Position numbers and translations under genes: made by a program. 64,000 nt of DNA from Oegoconia quadripuncta (taxonomy: Eukaryota; Arthropoda; Insecta; Lepidoptera; Autostichidae), in the NCBI GenBank assembly GCA_949316235.1, contig OX438747.1, positions 25,300,618 to 25,364,617 of the forward strand. Reading direction: 5' to 3'. Positions 24,061 to 36,600 of this stretch are shown here, piece by piece. Numbering within the stretch: the first letter of the stretch is position 1; every line of letters begins with the position of its first letter. The notes under the pieces are model-generated. The model worked only from the letters and a program-made list of their open reading frames with translations, was not told the DNA's origin and made no database searches.

Positions 24061-25640
24061 ACCACAATGACGTCATGTGGATTTTTTTTATATTGGGTCT
24101 TTATCTATGAAATTGGAGTTTTTTCTTTGTTAATCATATATACCAATTCCTGCGATTTTCAAAGCTATATGCAAATTTGTTTGTTATTTGGAAAATGGAA
24201 TATTATTTCAAGGTTTCACATGAAATATTTTTTAATTTCTGGGCTAAATCACATAATAAAAAAATTTGAACAGAGCTCTTTTCATGTGCTTCCCATAATC
24301 ATTTCTTAGATTCGCTGAAATTTTTATAAAGTGGTTACTTTTAAAAATTAACGCTGCCTATACTTAACTTACGAGTAATGTTGTCCAATAATACACACAA
24401 AGTTTAGCCAAAGTATGAGCCAGTAGAAGTATGGGCGACTGCCCTAGCAATGTATAAACATTGTACTTAGTAATATGTAATGCTGAATAGCTCGATATTG
24501 ATATTTCGTGTGTAAAAAGTTTCAGGAACTTTTCATACCGTTACAATCCTGAAAATAAAATCGTAGAAACTCCTATGTCCAGTGGTATATAAAACTTCAA
24601 TTACAATATTTTGATATGAACTTTTAGGTAGGCGTTAGCATAGACACTTCAAGAATTAGGTAAAAAAAAGATTTTGCTGGGAAATTCACCCTACACATAC
24701 ATATTACACGCACTGATTAAACAAGGATTAGGTTGTCGTAAATAAAACTACAACTATCACATTTATTTATTATGTGGGTACATGCATTATTTATAAACGG
24801 AGAAACATAACGTAACTGCTGACACCTCTGGGAAACAGGCGCGTGACGTATATTTCTGTATGAGTTTATTAATAAGGTTTTGAGTGTACGCATCCTTAAA
24901 AGTAGGTTTCTTGTCCACATTTTTCATAAAACCGAACATCGTATATTCCACTTGTCAAAGACGCTGCACGCAAAAAACCGGAAATGAGAATTGAAAACTT
25001 TTAATTTTTTGATTAGTTCACGAAAGTCCTAGGGAAATAATAAATACGTCATAATTAATGAAGCGATATTTAATTATTACCAGCTAGTGAGAAATTTCTA
25101 TACATGCTAAGGGCAGTTGTTTAGCCATGTCATTTGGATGTGCCGTTCCCAAAAAAAAATCAAAAATGTTTGTATGGAGAAAACAGTCTTAATGAAATTC
25201 TTCATACAAAACGCCAATTTCATAAGGACCTAATATATAAGTATATACAAATTAGCTCCCACCCACCTATTGTCGCTGTGGTACGGTTATGCTATCGGAT
25301 AGTGATTTATAAGATGTTTGTTCTATCCATCTTCTTTAAAATTCACCAGATTGAAGGATAGAATTGATTAATATTGATCATGTAACCTCCGGATGTTGAA
25401 TGAGCACCTATTATTTTGATGATAAATTTTTGGTGGGGATTGTACAATATTTTTATACTCAAGGCTGTCACTTAAAATAATGGTGTGCTAAAATAGCTGA
25501 TCTTGTCAACAAAAGTGCCTATAATTTGTACGTTTTTGTAAATATTATGAGTAAGAAATATTGTTATCAAATACTAAATTTTACCCACAGCCTTGTAGCC
25601 TACGGTGATAATAAATATTTCTGCATTTGTTCCTTATTGG

Positions 25641-25738
25641 AAAATTGGTGTTGCGGGTGTCCATGGGCGGCGGTGATTACTTTGCATCAGGTGACGCGCA
25701 TGCTCGTTTGCCGCTCTCTCGTATAAAATAAAAAATAA
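25641..25738 (+). repeat. CR1-like LINE 3' tail
   Basis: TTGCGGGTGTCCATGGGCGG ... TTTGCCGCTCTCTCGTATAA. Same family as 51215-51590, 53110-53235 and the scrap at 60800-60838. Confidence 0.72.
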
Positions 25739-27548
25739 AAAATTAATCCAATGCTATACAAAATATGGCATTACAAACTTTCTGATGGGTAAACATGCTA
25801 TGTAAAATATGGCTGTACAAAGATTGCGACGGATGAACTTCTAATTAACTAAAGGACCTATTATGAGACATAGCACTGATACATTTGTACTATTTCTTTG
25901 CCAATACTTCCTACCTGATACAGATACAAATTTTGTCTGCACAGTTTTGAAATTAACAAGTGTCAGCTGCAAAGATGTCGATGGATCACAAGTGTTTCTG
26001 CCGAGGAGACGAGGCCACCAGCCTGGATCTCACCAAGCCTGAGCACTTGATGCCTATGATGAGGCCTTTCTCGATGAGGTGCCGGTCTTAGCAGTCTGTA
26101 GTTCTGAAGTAGCGAAGAGTATTGTAGTTAGATTATGGTAGTTTGATATTAGAATCAGTATTCTGGGGTGACTTACATTGTCCCTGTCACTAATCCCCTG
26201 CCAGATTTAACTCTAGAAGTAGAAAGTTAGGCTGATAATTGGAGTTTGTAGTTAGTGTTGTTAGTATGTCTGGATAGATTCCCTGATCGTGGGTGTCCCC
26301 TGGCTCCTAGGTACTTCAAGCTATATACTCTGCCAATAGTTCTCTGGTTCCATGAGTCTGTATAGTCAGTATCTTGGATGGTTATTATTTAGTTGGAGTT
26401 CGGGATAGTGTGAACCTCAGATCTCAGGTTACAACAAAGTGAATCTTTATAGACTAAACTATTCAAAGTAATTTCCGTGAACAGTTTAAAAGTAGACTTG
26501 ACAAGTGATTTAAAGAGAACATGTTCTGAAACCGTGAGGAGTATTAATCCAAAATTGAGACTTTTCCTTTACCAATATCACAGTATAACCACCACGACTT
26601 TTCAATACACTAGCTTGGATACCTAAAGGCACATCAGCATCTGCTGCTCGCCTATTAATCTATTATAATAATAATAGTATTTTTTTTTAATAATTGCTAT
26701 TTAAATTGGTGATAAACGGGCATTCAACAGACTTTGCTCAAATACAAATGTCTGTCTTGTATAACTCGTGTCCTCTGTTAAATCTGTAGGGTCATATGAA
26801 GTTCCTGTACTATTTAAAGACCAATAAAGTTTGAAATTGATGTACCTGGTCGAGTAATTTATTAAGGCAAAGCCATGCCGGTCTTTTGGACTTATATCGA
26901 GGTACAACCATTGGGATGATATTGTTATCTAAACTTTCGAATCCTTTCCCCTGTCCAAAGACACTTTTATAGTTAATAGTACTTAGGCCTTTTGATGTCA
27001 TAGACATGGTTATAACTAACAACGTGATTTCGTTCCAGCTAATCGCCGTGAATATAATAAAATAAAATATAATGAGCGTTTATATTATTTCCATTGTCAT
27101 TATTTTATAGCTCTTCCGCTCGCTGCGTTAGCAAAAACCGCAGAATGCAATTTAGTGTTAGTTATTCGACGTCATCATTATTTTCTTGGAAACTAGTTAG
27201 ATAGGTATTATTCATTGACAACGGGTCTATCTTAAGTGCTTAGTGCGTACCTACATCAGTTTTTATATCCACCAATCCAATATTATAAATGCGAAAGTTT
27301 GATTGTTTGTTTGTTTGTTGCTCATGCACGACTGAACGGATTTAGATGAAATTTGATGCAGTAGGTAGGCTATACCCTGGAGCAGTATATGTATAGACGG
27401 ATCTCCCTAAATGTATTATATGGACCGTATGGACCGAAGCACTCTAGCACCATCTATTAGAAAGTATTCATACAATATCAACACTCAAACCAAATCCATA
27501 ATAATATGTCACATATAAATGAGTAAGAAAATTTCGTCAGCTCTGCTA
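25739..27548. other. No gene secured; one GC-richer patch at 25940-26100
   Basis: The patch has acceptor-like TGCACAG and TGTCAG and short frames (e.g. MDHKCFCRGDEATSLDLTKP), but every frame stops within about 40 codons and no strong donor follows. The rest is AT-rich. Confidence 0.45.
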
Positions 27549-27637
27549 ATTGATATCGTGGTCTAGTGGCAAGCGACACGCACGAGTGCTTAGGTAACGT
27601 CTTTCGAAAAGACACGGTTTTCGAATCCGGCAAAGAC
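27549..27637 (+). repeat. tRNA-like sequence, probably a SINE head
   Basis: An A-box-like TGGTCTAGTGGCAAG and a B-box-like GGTTTTCGAATCC lie about 50 bp apart, followed by a T-rich run. The acceptor stem does not close, so I do not call a functional tRNA. Confidence 0.4.
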
Positions 27638-27929
27638 AATTTTTATTCGATTTTTTTCTATTTGGAATTTTTTTTCTTTTTATAAAGGAAAATAAACCGT
27701 AAACACTTCATTAAAATAATAAAAAGGTAAGGAAAATAAGAAAAGTAAAAATTTTTGGAGGTAACACTTTAGCCCATGTGATACTTTTAGGATGATTCGT
27801 CTGTACAAGTAGTACAAAGATCACAAATGTCTAACGTTGTTATATTATTGTTATCAGTTTATAATTGACCCTTGCAGTTGGCGAGTTCTGAGTAAAGACT
27901 TCTCAATGACATTGGCTATATACATTATT

Positions 27930-28230
27930 AATGATTTATCGATTGAAGTGCTGCTCACGAGGGCAAACATGAAAGTGTTTTATCGTGTCAAAGTGGAATC
28001 CCATAGCAAAGATCTCTTGTCAATTTATTTTTGTAGTAGGTCAGGGATGTGCAGACTTTGCCTCCTTGCAGAGGAAACACCTGCACATCTGCTGTGTGAA
28101 TGTGGCCCGCAGATGAGGAAACGATACATCCACCTGTTGTGGAATTATACAATCTTATTCCACCATCGCCATTTCATCTTCGGACTACTAGGCGCGGGAA
28201 GGGATTCCACCCGTATGTAGTTAACATACC
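27930..28230 (+). pseudogene. Non-LTR retrotransposon fragment, C-terminal zinc knuckle
   Basis: The frame reads CRLCLLAEETPAHLLCEC, the Cys/His knuckle found after the RNase H/RT region of R1/jockey-type elements, followed by WNYTILFHHRHFIFGLLGAG. The latter segment recurs at 55489-55570. It is interrupted at about 28262 by another insertion and resumes at 28438. Confidence 0.7.
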
Positions 28231-28261
28231 AAACATTCGCACTAAGCGGTTCGACTCTTCA

Positions 28262-28437
28262 TTAGAATAGAATAGAATACATTTATTCGTCGACCATGAC
28301 ACAAGTCACTTAACCTATATCATACACATACAATATGAGTTGGTATACAGTTAAAAGTAATATCGGAGACGTGACCCATATCAGGGGCAACGAAATGGTC
28401 CAGACTCCGCATGTGCTGTGGGTAGAAACCCGCAGCG
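28262..28437 (-). repeat. LINE 3' end inserted inside another LINE
   Basis: Begins GAATAGAATAGAATACATTT and ends in ATTCTGCCAGAACC, resembling 48350-48545. It splits the fragment at 27930-28620, so it is younger. A short direct repeat around ATTCAT may be the target duplication. Confidence 0.6.
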
Positions 28438-28620
28438 CTGTTCATTCTGCCAGAACCATTCATTCCATTCACTCTTCTCATTCTCTTCCGGCGTCAGTCT
28501 TTCCTGAATCCTACAATCTTGGGTTCAAGAGCAGGGTGAATAGGCATCTACTGAGATCGCGTGCTTCATCTTCGGCCACATCGTCACTTCCCATCAGGTG
28601 AGATTGTGGTCAAACGCGTA
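28438..28620 (+). repeat. LINE 3' coding end ([14 protein letters not shown] type), continuation of the 27.9 kb fragment
   Basis: Encodes [15 protein letters not shown] and [14 protein letters not shown], a reverse-transcriptase C-terminus very common in Lepidoptera. Other copies in this window: 55610-55785 (+), 59184-59400 (-) and 9041-9194 (-, degenerate). Confidence 0.75.
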
Positions 28621-29154
28621 TCCAGTTTATCATAAAAAAAAACGGAGTGGCCACTTACTGCAACCCGGATGAGATAAAAACTATCGGCGCCAGGAAAATA
28701 ATCCAATTCCCTCGAAGAGTCAAACCTGAGTAACGAACTGTAGGTTAGTGGCGATCACAAAGACCGGCAACGGTCGCAGTGATACAGGTCACCGATGTGT
28801 GACCTTCCCAGCCCACCTATGCCTAGCTGGGTCAAATCACGAGGTGTATATATACAGAAGGGGCGGGACAGCCCTGGCCAGGGTCAAAACAGAACACGGA
28901 TCACCACACCCACTTATTTCTTGCATTAAACAGGTCGCCCAAAGGATCGAAAAGGTCTTGAGATGTAAAAAAAATAATAAAATAACGGTGCGACTGAGTT
29001 GAAATCTGGAAATCAATGTGTCAAAAAAAAGGATCCGTCAGTTTAAAATTTCGAATTTGAACTCCAATAACACAAACCCACCAATGAGTATCAGCTCAGA
29101 AGAACGACACCGTTACAGATGACCTGCAACAGCCACACACACAACCAATACCAA

Positions 29155-29480
29155 TAGTGTAGTAGGTAGTGACCCTGCCTTCGAAACTAACGGTTGTAGG
29201 TTCGAACCCAATGGGCGGTACTGGACTGAATAAATCCTCGTAACCGATTTTAGGGTGGTAGGGCATTTTAAATGTCCGCCTGGCTAGCTACCACCATCTT
29301 ATCTAAATCTGCCGCCAAGCAGCAATGTTAATTGTTGTGTTCCGGTTGTCAAAGATAGGATAGCCAGTCCCCCAAATGTGTTGGTGTTTCCGGGTCAGTA
29401 CGCTTCCACCTTCGACCTCATCTTCACTTAACATCAGGTGTGATTGAGGTCAAGTATGAACCCGTCGTGCATAAAAAAAA
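29155..29480 (+). repeat. SINE-A body with a different tRNA-like head (hybrid)
   Basis: Body and tail match SINE-A from about 29255, but the head is GTAGTGACCCTGCC ... GGTTCGAACCC, closer to the SINE-C head than to the usual CCTCCGTGGCTCAATG head. Confidence 0.7.
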
Positions 29481-29609
29481 ACCGCCATATCTGCCATACA
29501 CTGTTTGGCGATTGAAACATAAGTATTATCAGTCAGCCGCCTTGACACTGTTCGGGAAATCTTTTAAAATTGAAACTAAGGCACATAGTGAAACGGTTCT
29601 CTTTCCCAG

Positions 29610-29823
29610 GTTACGTAACCTCGAGACGATACTGACTAACATGTACACTTGTGGCGTGCTCACCGACTACTTGTATCACGGCGATGGGACCCTGCTCGTT
29701 GGCATATGGAGGGCCACCCTCGGCGGGCCCCTAGTCCATCCGATAGACGCGAAACATGTCCCTGTCTGCGTTTGCCCCGATAAGTTCGTTCAGTGGATTA
29801 TGATCTGTATTCAGTTGGTTTAG
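29610..29823 (+). CDS. Candidate terminal exon of an unrecognised gene
   Basis: Acceptor TTCTCTTTCCCAG has a good pyrimidine tract and ends at 29609. The exon reads LRNLETILTNMYTCGVLTDY, LYHGDGTLLVGIWRATLGGP and LVHPIDAKHVPVCVCPDKFV before TAG at 29821. It is distinctly more GC-rich than the flanks. An AATAAA at about 29935 lies a suitable distance downstream for poly(A) addition. It accepts an incoming phase-2 codon, as the exon at 21573-21671 requires. No family recognised; it could equally be an old processed fragment. Confidence 0.35.
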
Positions 29824-30111
29824 TTTAGAATTTAGTATTATCATCAGGCAGTTTCGACTTGTTTTAAGGATTCATGCTTTTATAAGGAGAGTTTCATGCT
29901 TTTATTATAGTACTTTGAGAAACATTTCCATGGAAATAAATATTTGTTCTTGTAATACTATTGTTCTGTTGATTTAGAAAGTGATTGCTAGGCTTGGGTC
30001 GGGTTTTCACGTGTTTCTTTCCTTGTAATTGTATGCGATTTGGGGTTATGAAAACGAAATATATTGAACGAACGAAGCGAACTGACGACCCTGGGACAGA
30101 ATAAGGAGCAA

Positions 30112-30384
30112 TTAAATAAATAATAATTATCCTTGGACATGCACACAATGCCATCTAGTTCCACTTTAAGCAACTATATAGGCTTGTATTGTGGATACCA
30201 GATGGTTGATATACTACATAAATACATTTTTTTTGTAAATAAATATTTATTATACATGAAAACATCCATAACTCGGGTACACATACCCGTATCCATCACA
30301 CAAACATGCACCTAGCGGGATTCGAACCCGCGACCTTTTGGTATAGTGATTAGAGTTTCTAACCACTACACCAAACAGGTCGTC
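30112..30384 (-). repeat. SINE-B, full length
   Basis: The minus strand reads GACGACCTGTTTGGTGTAGT (A-box-like head), B box GGTTCGAATCCCGC, body and AATAAATA-type tail. Confidence 0.85.
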
Positions 30385-30771
30385 GCCCACGCAAATTGAA
30401 CCCAATGGTAGAAAGTAGGCTCTTGAAAAAGACTGAACAATCATTCCTGTCCTTGCCAAATATCCAATGGTTTCCGGCGAGTGTAACAATATCTTGTGAC
30501 CGTCGTGCTGTAGTGATTTTCTTGGACACAGCTAATAGCTATCTTAGCCAAATTCGTCGTGTCGTCATAATCTGGTATCCTTTCCGTTCATCTTACAATG
30601 ACCTCGAACTTCGCTTTGTGACTAAAGTCGACATTCGACGGTCGATCGAGAAGCGTTGACCAATTTAATATTCTGACATAAGGACGTTCTTGGAAACGGA
30701 CTTGCTATGAAATTAACATTTTGAATCCAACGGGGCTAGCATGACCCGTAGTAGATAGAAGTCTGCTATCT

Positions 30772-30918
30772 TAAGCCCGTATTAATAAACCGTTCTCAAG
30801 ATTGACATGGCCTCAAGTTGACGTTTGTGAATCTGTTGCATATTAAAACAGCATCAGAAAAAATGGTCTTGAGACTGAGACGCGATCTCAATCTCAAGTA
30901 TGATTTATGGCCAGGCTA
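30772..30918. repeat. MITE M1 family, short derivative
   Basis: Starts AAGCCCGTATTAATAAACCG, with TCAAGATTGACATGGCCTCA and GAGACGCGATCTCAATCTCA. Related pieces at 11327-11420, 34335-34440 and 45562-45690. Confidence 0.65.
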
Positions 30919-31290
30919 GAAACAATTTTCGGGAAGGAAAGGAATAAGGACATTATGACAGTTTTGCTCCGTAAGAGACTTCTGATTTTTATCCATATTG
31001 CAACAATAGTGAACCAATGAGACAACCTTAAATTCACACGGCCCAATCACACGTCAGAACGTAAACCATAGTGATGACGTTGAGCAGGTAAGACAAAACC
31101 ACTGCTATAAATATGTAAAACGACCCATCCTAAGTAACTATAGCTAGAAATAGGTAATAGTAACAAGTAGATAATTGTATTTACAAGATCATTCGCCCTT
31201 TAAACCTTTTGACATTATTATAATAGCGTTAGTTATGTAATAGTTTATCTATCATTCAACCTAACGCTGATATCGGAACGTTCTGGAAGC

Positions 31291-31443
31291 TAAGGCCCCC
31301 ATTTTAGAACGTTACTAAAGCCCAGATCTCCGCTTGACGATAGTTCAAAAGGGAACAGCTTTATATAATTTGTATAGCGGCATGACTTTCTATGCTCAAG
31401 CGCAGATCCACGCTTGAGCAACATTCTAAAATACGGGCCAACT
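31291..31443. mobile_element. MITE M2 (about 150 bp)
   Basis: Imperfect inverted ends: AAGGCCCCCATTTTAGAACG against CATTCTAAAATACGGGCC. A partial second copy lies at 46975-47068 (CTCAAGCGCAGATC block shared). Confidence 0.72.
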
Positions 31444-31501
31444 AATCAAGTGGCTAAAGATCAAATGTTACTTGATCTTTATATCCACTTGATTAGTTGG
31501 G
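31438..31501. repeat. Inverted repeat / hairpin (64 bp)
   Basis: CCAACTAATCAAGTGG...TAAAGATCAA pairs with TTGATCTTTATATCCACTTG and the rest of its arm, with a 5-6 nt loop. It adjoins MITE M2. Confidence 0.75.
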
Positions 31502-32167
31502 TATTGAATTTTATGCACTCGGTTGAACTTGCTCCCAAGCACCAATGTAAAATACGGATTTTGTAACTCTTGGTACAAAGAGAGATGTAGTAAGTTTAAA
31601 GATTTTGTCTGTGGCATTGTACGGATAAAATGTCTGGGGGTCTACACTCTAACGAAAATAGCTTCGGAGTTGCATCTGGATTGAGTGCTCATTTTTCTAA
31701 TTATTGCGAAATGAGATAACACTTACAGCGATTTTAGTAAAAAGTAGGTAAAACCTTCAGCAAAGATTCTTAAATTTCTTGAACTTCTTAAACGTGAAAC
31801 AAAACTGTGTTGTGCCCGCACCTACGTATACGTGCGAAAATAAAATATACTGTCCGTTGAAAATTATTTGTCAAATAACAAAAACGCCGTTCTACGTCCG
31901 CATATTGTTACGGGAAACTACGGAACTACACTACACGTGCCCCGACACGCACTTGGCCGTTTCTTTTTCTAAAGCTGCGCAAAGCCCAGAATGTTACCAT
32001 TAGTCATGTCAATAGGCCTGTGTGATTATTTATACAGCTGACTGAAGTATATTATAATTTTTTTTTTGCTCCAACTGAATTTATTATTAATTATTGTACC
32101 TCGACTCGAGCAACGTCCCAAAATCAAAACTAGGCCCTACTTTTACTACTTATCGGAACTTGACCTT

Positions 32168-32428
32168 TATTTTTTTTTACGCGGGGAAATGCTTTGTGAA
32201 TACCGCTCGCCTGGGGGACGGCGAGACGGTTATGTGGGACTCCCCTCCCTGAAGGGAGGGATATCCACTAAAACCCCGCGGCGACCTTCCTCGGCAGTAG
32301 GGAGGACCTCGGAACGCATAAGTGGCTCCAGGTCCCTCTTCGACCGGCCCCCCCTCACTAGGGGAGACCCATTCCCGGAGGGCGGCTCGCGCCCTCCCGG
32401 GGGCGCTGTCGTACCCTTGTCGTCGTAA
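32168..32428 (-). mobile_element. Second GC-rich retroelement insertion with 11-bp target duplication
   Basis: Related to 1891-2279 (shared CACTAAAACC, CGGCGACCTTCCTCGGCAGT and GGCTCCAGGTCCC blocks). Starts with a T run and is flanked by AACTTGACCTT at 32157-32167 and 32429-32439. Shorter and lacking the second stem-loop. Confidence 0.85.
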
Positions 32429-32753
32429 AACTTGACCTTAGTAATATGGAGTTTGGAATGTCCAAGCCGATTCTAGTTTCACGCCTATTACAAATTTTGT
32501 TTCGCCAAGTGCTCTTAATATAGAATCAAGGCCACAACGCTGTTAGTTGTTTTCAGATGTTTTGTCGTCATTTGACAACCATAAAAAAAGATTACAGCTA
32601 AGTGTTTGACACAATTTTGTCAAAATATTTATTTTACACCGGCGGCTGTAATAAAATTGTAAATATGGAAGCTGTTTAAAATATGTGCTGTTACGGAGTT
32701 TCTTGTCGCTTCTTCCCCCTAACCATAGCACCTTGTGAAGCGATTTAACCTTT

Positions 32754-33048
32754 AACCGCCTCCGTGGCTTCGGAGGTCAAGGGTTCGATCCCCAGCAGGG
32801 TACATGTTTATGTACTCGGATTGGTTGGTGGTAGCATTTTAAAATGTCCGCCTGGCTAGCTACCACCATCTTATCTAAATCTGCCGCCAAGCAGCATTGT
32901 TGTGTTCCGGTTGTCACAGATAAGATAGCCAGTCCCCCAAATGTGTTAGGGTTTCCGGGTCAGTACGCTTCCACCTTCGACCTCATCTTCACTTAACATC
33001 AGGTGTGATTGAGATCAAGTACGAACCCGACGTCCATAAAAAAGCGAT
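32754..33048 (+). repeat. SINE-A with internal head deletion
   Basis: Full body and tail; the head lacks about 27 bases between GTGGCT and TCGGAGGTC. Confidence 0.85.
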
Positions 33049-33405
33049 GTAGGTAGTTTACAAAAATAACATGTTGACTTCAATAAGTGATATTTTTGTA
33101 TCCTACATTGAATAAAATATTTTTGACTTTGACTTTTGGCCCTGCTCGAGGTAAAGAGTAACCTAATTTATCTAGGGTAGGTATGCTTAAAACAGTTATC
33201 TTTATAATTTTCACTATTATTCGCCAAATTATAAAAAAAATAACGATGAAAATATTAAATAATTTTATTCATATTCATTTATTTCTTTGTACAATACACA
33301 TACACATACACAGATACAATAATGATGGTAAGGATATAAAAATAGCTGGATCACTGCGATCTACCAAATGGCATACAAAAAGAAAAATATGTTTATTTTT
33401 CTTTT

Positions 33406-33471
33406 AACAATCCATGTACGAGTATGTTATGACTTGTATTGTTATACAAGTCATAACATACATGGATTGTT
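33406..33471. repeat. Near-perfect inverted repeat upstream of peroxiredoxin exon 1
   Basis: Left arm AACAATCCATGTA + 6 extra bases + TGTTATGACTTGTAT; loop TGTT; the right arm is the exact complement of the left without the 6 bases. 28 paired bases, 72 bp before the exon. Confidence 0.9.
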
Positions 33472-33543
33472 AGTTTTGTTATGTAGGTATCACACAATTT
33501 CCAAATATTATCCCCGTTTGATAACAAATCATATTGATTTCAG

Positions 33544-33684
33544 CTTCAACAAGATGCCTCTGCAGCTGACCAAGCCCGCTCCCCAGTTCAAGGCCACCTC
33601 GGTCGTCAACGGAGAGTTCAAGGACATCGCCCTCTCGGACTACAAGGGGAAATACGTCGTGCTGTTCTTCTACCCACTTGATTT
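33544..33684 (+). CDS. Tpx: Peroxiredoxin coding exon 1
   Basis: Acceptor TTTCAG ends at 33543. Ten untranslated bases (CTTCAACAAG) precede ATG at 33554, and the donor GTAAGT starts at 33685. It encodes residues 1-43 plus two bases of Phe44, starting [14 protein letters not shown]. The exon is clearly more GC-rich than its flanks. Confidence 0.93.
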
Positions 33685-36600
33685 GTAAGTAGGTTTTAAG
33701 AGAATTGGAAAACTTTATTTGATTTAACAACCTTATGAGAGTGAATGAAGCAAAAGAGGTGTCTCAGGATCGTAGCAAGTGGAAGTCTATGGTCTCTGCC
33801 TACCCTACGGGAAACAGGCGTGACATTACGTAGGTATTAAATCAAGGACAATGAGATGTAGGTACTCGTTCTGAATAGAGAACGATTTACACAAAACATT
33901 CTATGGGCCAAACTTGTGGTGCTTGCGGTTTGCAGTATGATGCTTCCGGTTATAATGATTTAACTGGTCACACGCACACGTGAACAATGAACCCTGAACT
34001 CGACTGAACCGGTTCTTTTGAAACATTTTATGAACCTTTGGACTAATATTTTCCCATCATTTAATTCGGTCGAAGTTTCTTATGCTGAGTGAATTATATG
34101 AGACTAGCTCTCGCCTTCGTGAATGCGTGGAATAGCTGTATCGCGAATATGTTTAATTTCTTGATCCCGCGGGAACTACTCGGGATGAAAAGTATCCTGT
34201 GTCTTAATCCAGCGTATATTCTACCTATGTACCAAATTTCGTCCAAACCCGTTCATCCGTTTCGCCGTGATTGAGCAATAAACATACAAATGAACAAACA
34301 TCCAAACTTTCGCAATTTATAATATTATTTAGATTAGGTTAAGGGCCAGATCGCGTCTCAATATCAATACATTTTTTTTTATATTGTTTTAATATGTAAC
34401 GGATTCTCAAGCCTACACTTAATGTTGAAAACGGTTTGTTATATGAGGAGCGTCTGTACCAAAGGATATTTTCACATTCCAGAAAAAATATTTTTTACCC
34501 GACTCGACCGAAGAAAGGAGGGTAATGTTTTTCCGTTCCGTTTGTATGTCCGTTCATTTGGCGCATTGACCGATTTCGAAGTGTATGGTGTCATTAGATT
34601 CGTCTTGATACTTGGAGTTTCATAGGAATTAATTAATTTAAAAAATAAAATAAAAATTAATAAAAATCCAGCACGGTGTCCGCAAAATGCAAAGTATGCT
34701 GACGGTTTTTTATTTTTGAAATATTTAAAAATAAATAAATATTTCGGACACTTACACCAATCATCTAGTCCCAAACTAAGCAAATATTGCACTATGGATA
34801 CTAGATAACGGATAAACATACATAAATATTTATATAAACATCCATGACTCAGGAATAAATGTTCATATTCAACACACAAACATTTACCCGCCGCGGGATT
34901 CGAACCCGCAACCGTTGGTTTCGCTGACAGGGTCACTATCCACTACACCAATTCGTCGTCAATTTAAATAGATATTAAAGTTTTTGTTATCTCTGAATTG
35001 GTTGATATCTTAATATTATTAATGGCGCTCATAGAAATATGGTGTCAAGATTATCAGAGGTTAGGTTTTGTTGAACTCAAATAACTGATAAGATTAATGT
35101 CCCATAAACCTCCTTAGAACAGTGAATTGCTTGTTCAGTGCAGAATAATATTATCGCTGGGGTTTTAATGGTTTATGTAAGTATGATACGAGTATGCCTC
35201 ATTCTGTACTAAAATCGGACCTTTCTATATCCATATCGCCGAGTAGAGACTGATAATAATAATAATAAATAAATATTTCGGACACTTACACCAATCATCT
35301 AGTCCCAAACTAAGCAAAGCTTGTACTATGGATACTAGATAACGGATAAACATACGTAAATACGTAGGTCACACTAAAAGTTTTGCGTAACTTAAAAAAA
35401 CAACATGTTATAACCAAAATATTATGTTAAAATATTCTCCTTTACATTTTTTAAAACCGGAGGACCACAGATCTGAAGGCATGTTTTCTATGTGCTGATT
35501 AAACTCTATCACTGCCTCTTCGGAGTTGCTAAAAGTGAAACCTCTCATCAAATTTTTGATTTTGGGGAAAATACAGAAATCACAGGGTGCTAGGTCGGGG
35601 CTATGTGCAGGATGGGTGACGAGTTGTACTTTTTCGGACGCTAAAAATGACTTTGTTTTGTTGGCCGTGTGTGAAGAAGCGTTGTCATGATGTAAGAGAA
35701 CGCGGCTTTCTGGTCGTCTTTCGCGAACTTTTTCTAACACCCTGGGTAAACAAATGGTAGAATACCACTCGGCATTAACACTCTTTTGATCTTCAAGTGG
35801 AATTGTGCAGATGGGACCCGTAGCTGAGAAAAAAAACGCCATCATTTTTTTTTACAAATTTCTCGCCTGCCTCACTTTTGTTGGCGTGTTCTCATTTTCA
35901 AGATTGCTGTTTTTTTTTCGGGTTCAAAACAATAAATCCACGTTTTGTCTCCTGTGACAATGTCATAAACAGCATTAGAATGTCCGTGGTCGTACTTCAG
36001 TAGCATCTGTGAGCACCATTCTTTTTTTTTTTCTTTTCAAAACCATTATCGATTAAAGCTCTTTTTATTTGACAGTCGCGTTTGTAGCTTATACTTAGCG
36101 TAGATAAGTTCATCGTTAGATTAAATAAATTTAAAAGACTTGGAGAAAATTTGAGTTCCAAATAAACGCATGATACGAACCCTACGAACCCTCCAGTCGC
36201 CGGCCAGTCACTGGCCGGCGCGTGATTCTATTTCACTTAGCTTAATATGCCCTATTTTTTTCCTTACGGTAAAAAGACTCATCCGTTGTACTTTGTTATT
36301 TATTTTGTGTGTAGAGTGAACTTCTTTTTTTATGATGGGAACTAAAATGAATAAAGTAAAAGTTTGCTTGCTTTGCATTTATAACATTGGTGTAAATGTC
36401 CAAAATATTTATAATGGCATCAAAACGATTATTTCAATTCAAAACGCCACTTATTGCATTACAATTCATTAATATTCTGTATTTTGTTTATTGATGCGAT
36501 GTTTAGACAGATGGTTATGAATTACCACAAGGTGACTTTCAACTATGTAGCACAAGAAAAAGTATTGAATTAAGACTGTGTGGATGATAATCAACCGTGG

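Larger units (their letters stand above)
21672..25640. other. Possible intron of the 21-kb candidate gene; repeats only
   Basis: Contains SINE-B (22212-22335), a LINE-F-like end (22925-23265) and hairpins (23640-23690, 24036-24060). No further exon with good borders found. Confidence 0.5.

Noticed and set aside
25945..26095. Possible exon (MDHKCFCRGDEATSLDLTKP... or SCKDVDGSQVFLPRRRG...)
   Set aside because: All frames stop quickly, no convincing donor, and the phase does not fit the candidate 21-kb exon without hitting a stop.
34472..34936. 154-codon minus-strand ORF
   Set aside because: Its N-terminal part is the SINE-C head and body read as protein ([21 protein letters not shown], seen in other SINE copies); no independent support.
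36180..36235. Palindromic GCCGGCCAGTCACTGGCCGGC as a mariner terminus
   Set aside because: A local GC palindrome with no match to the opposite mariner end; may be chance or an unrelated repeat.
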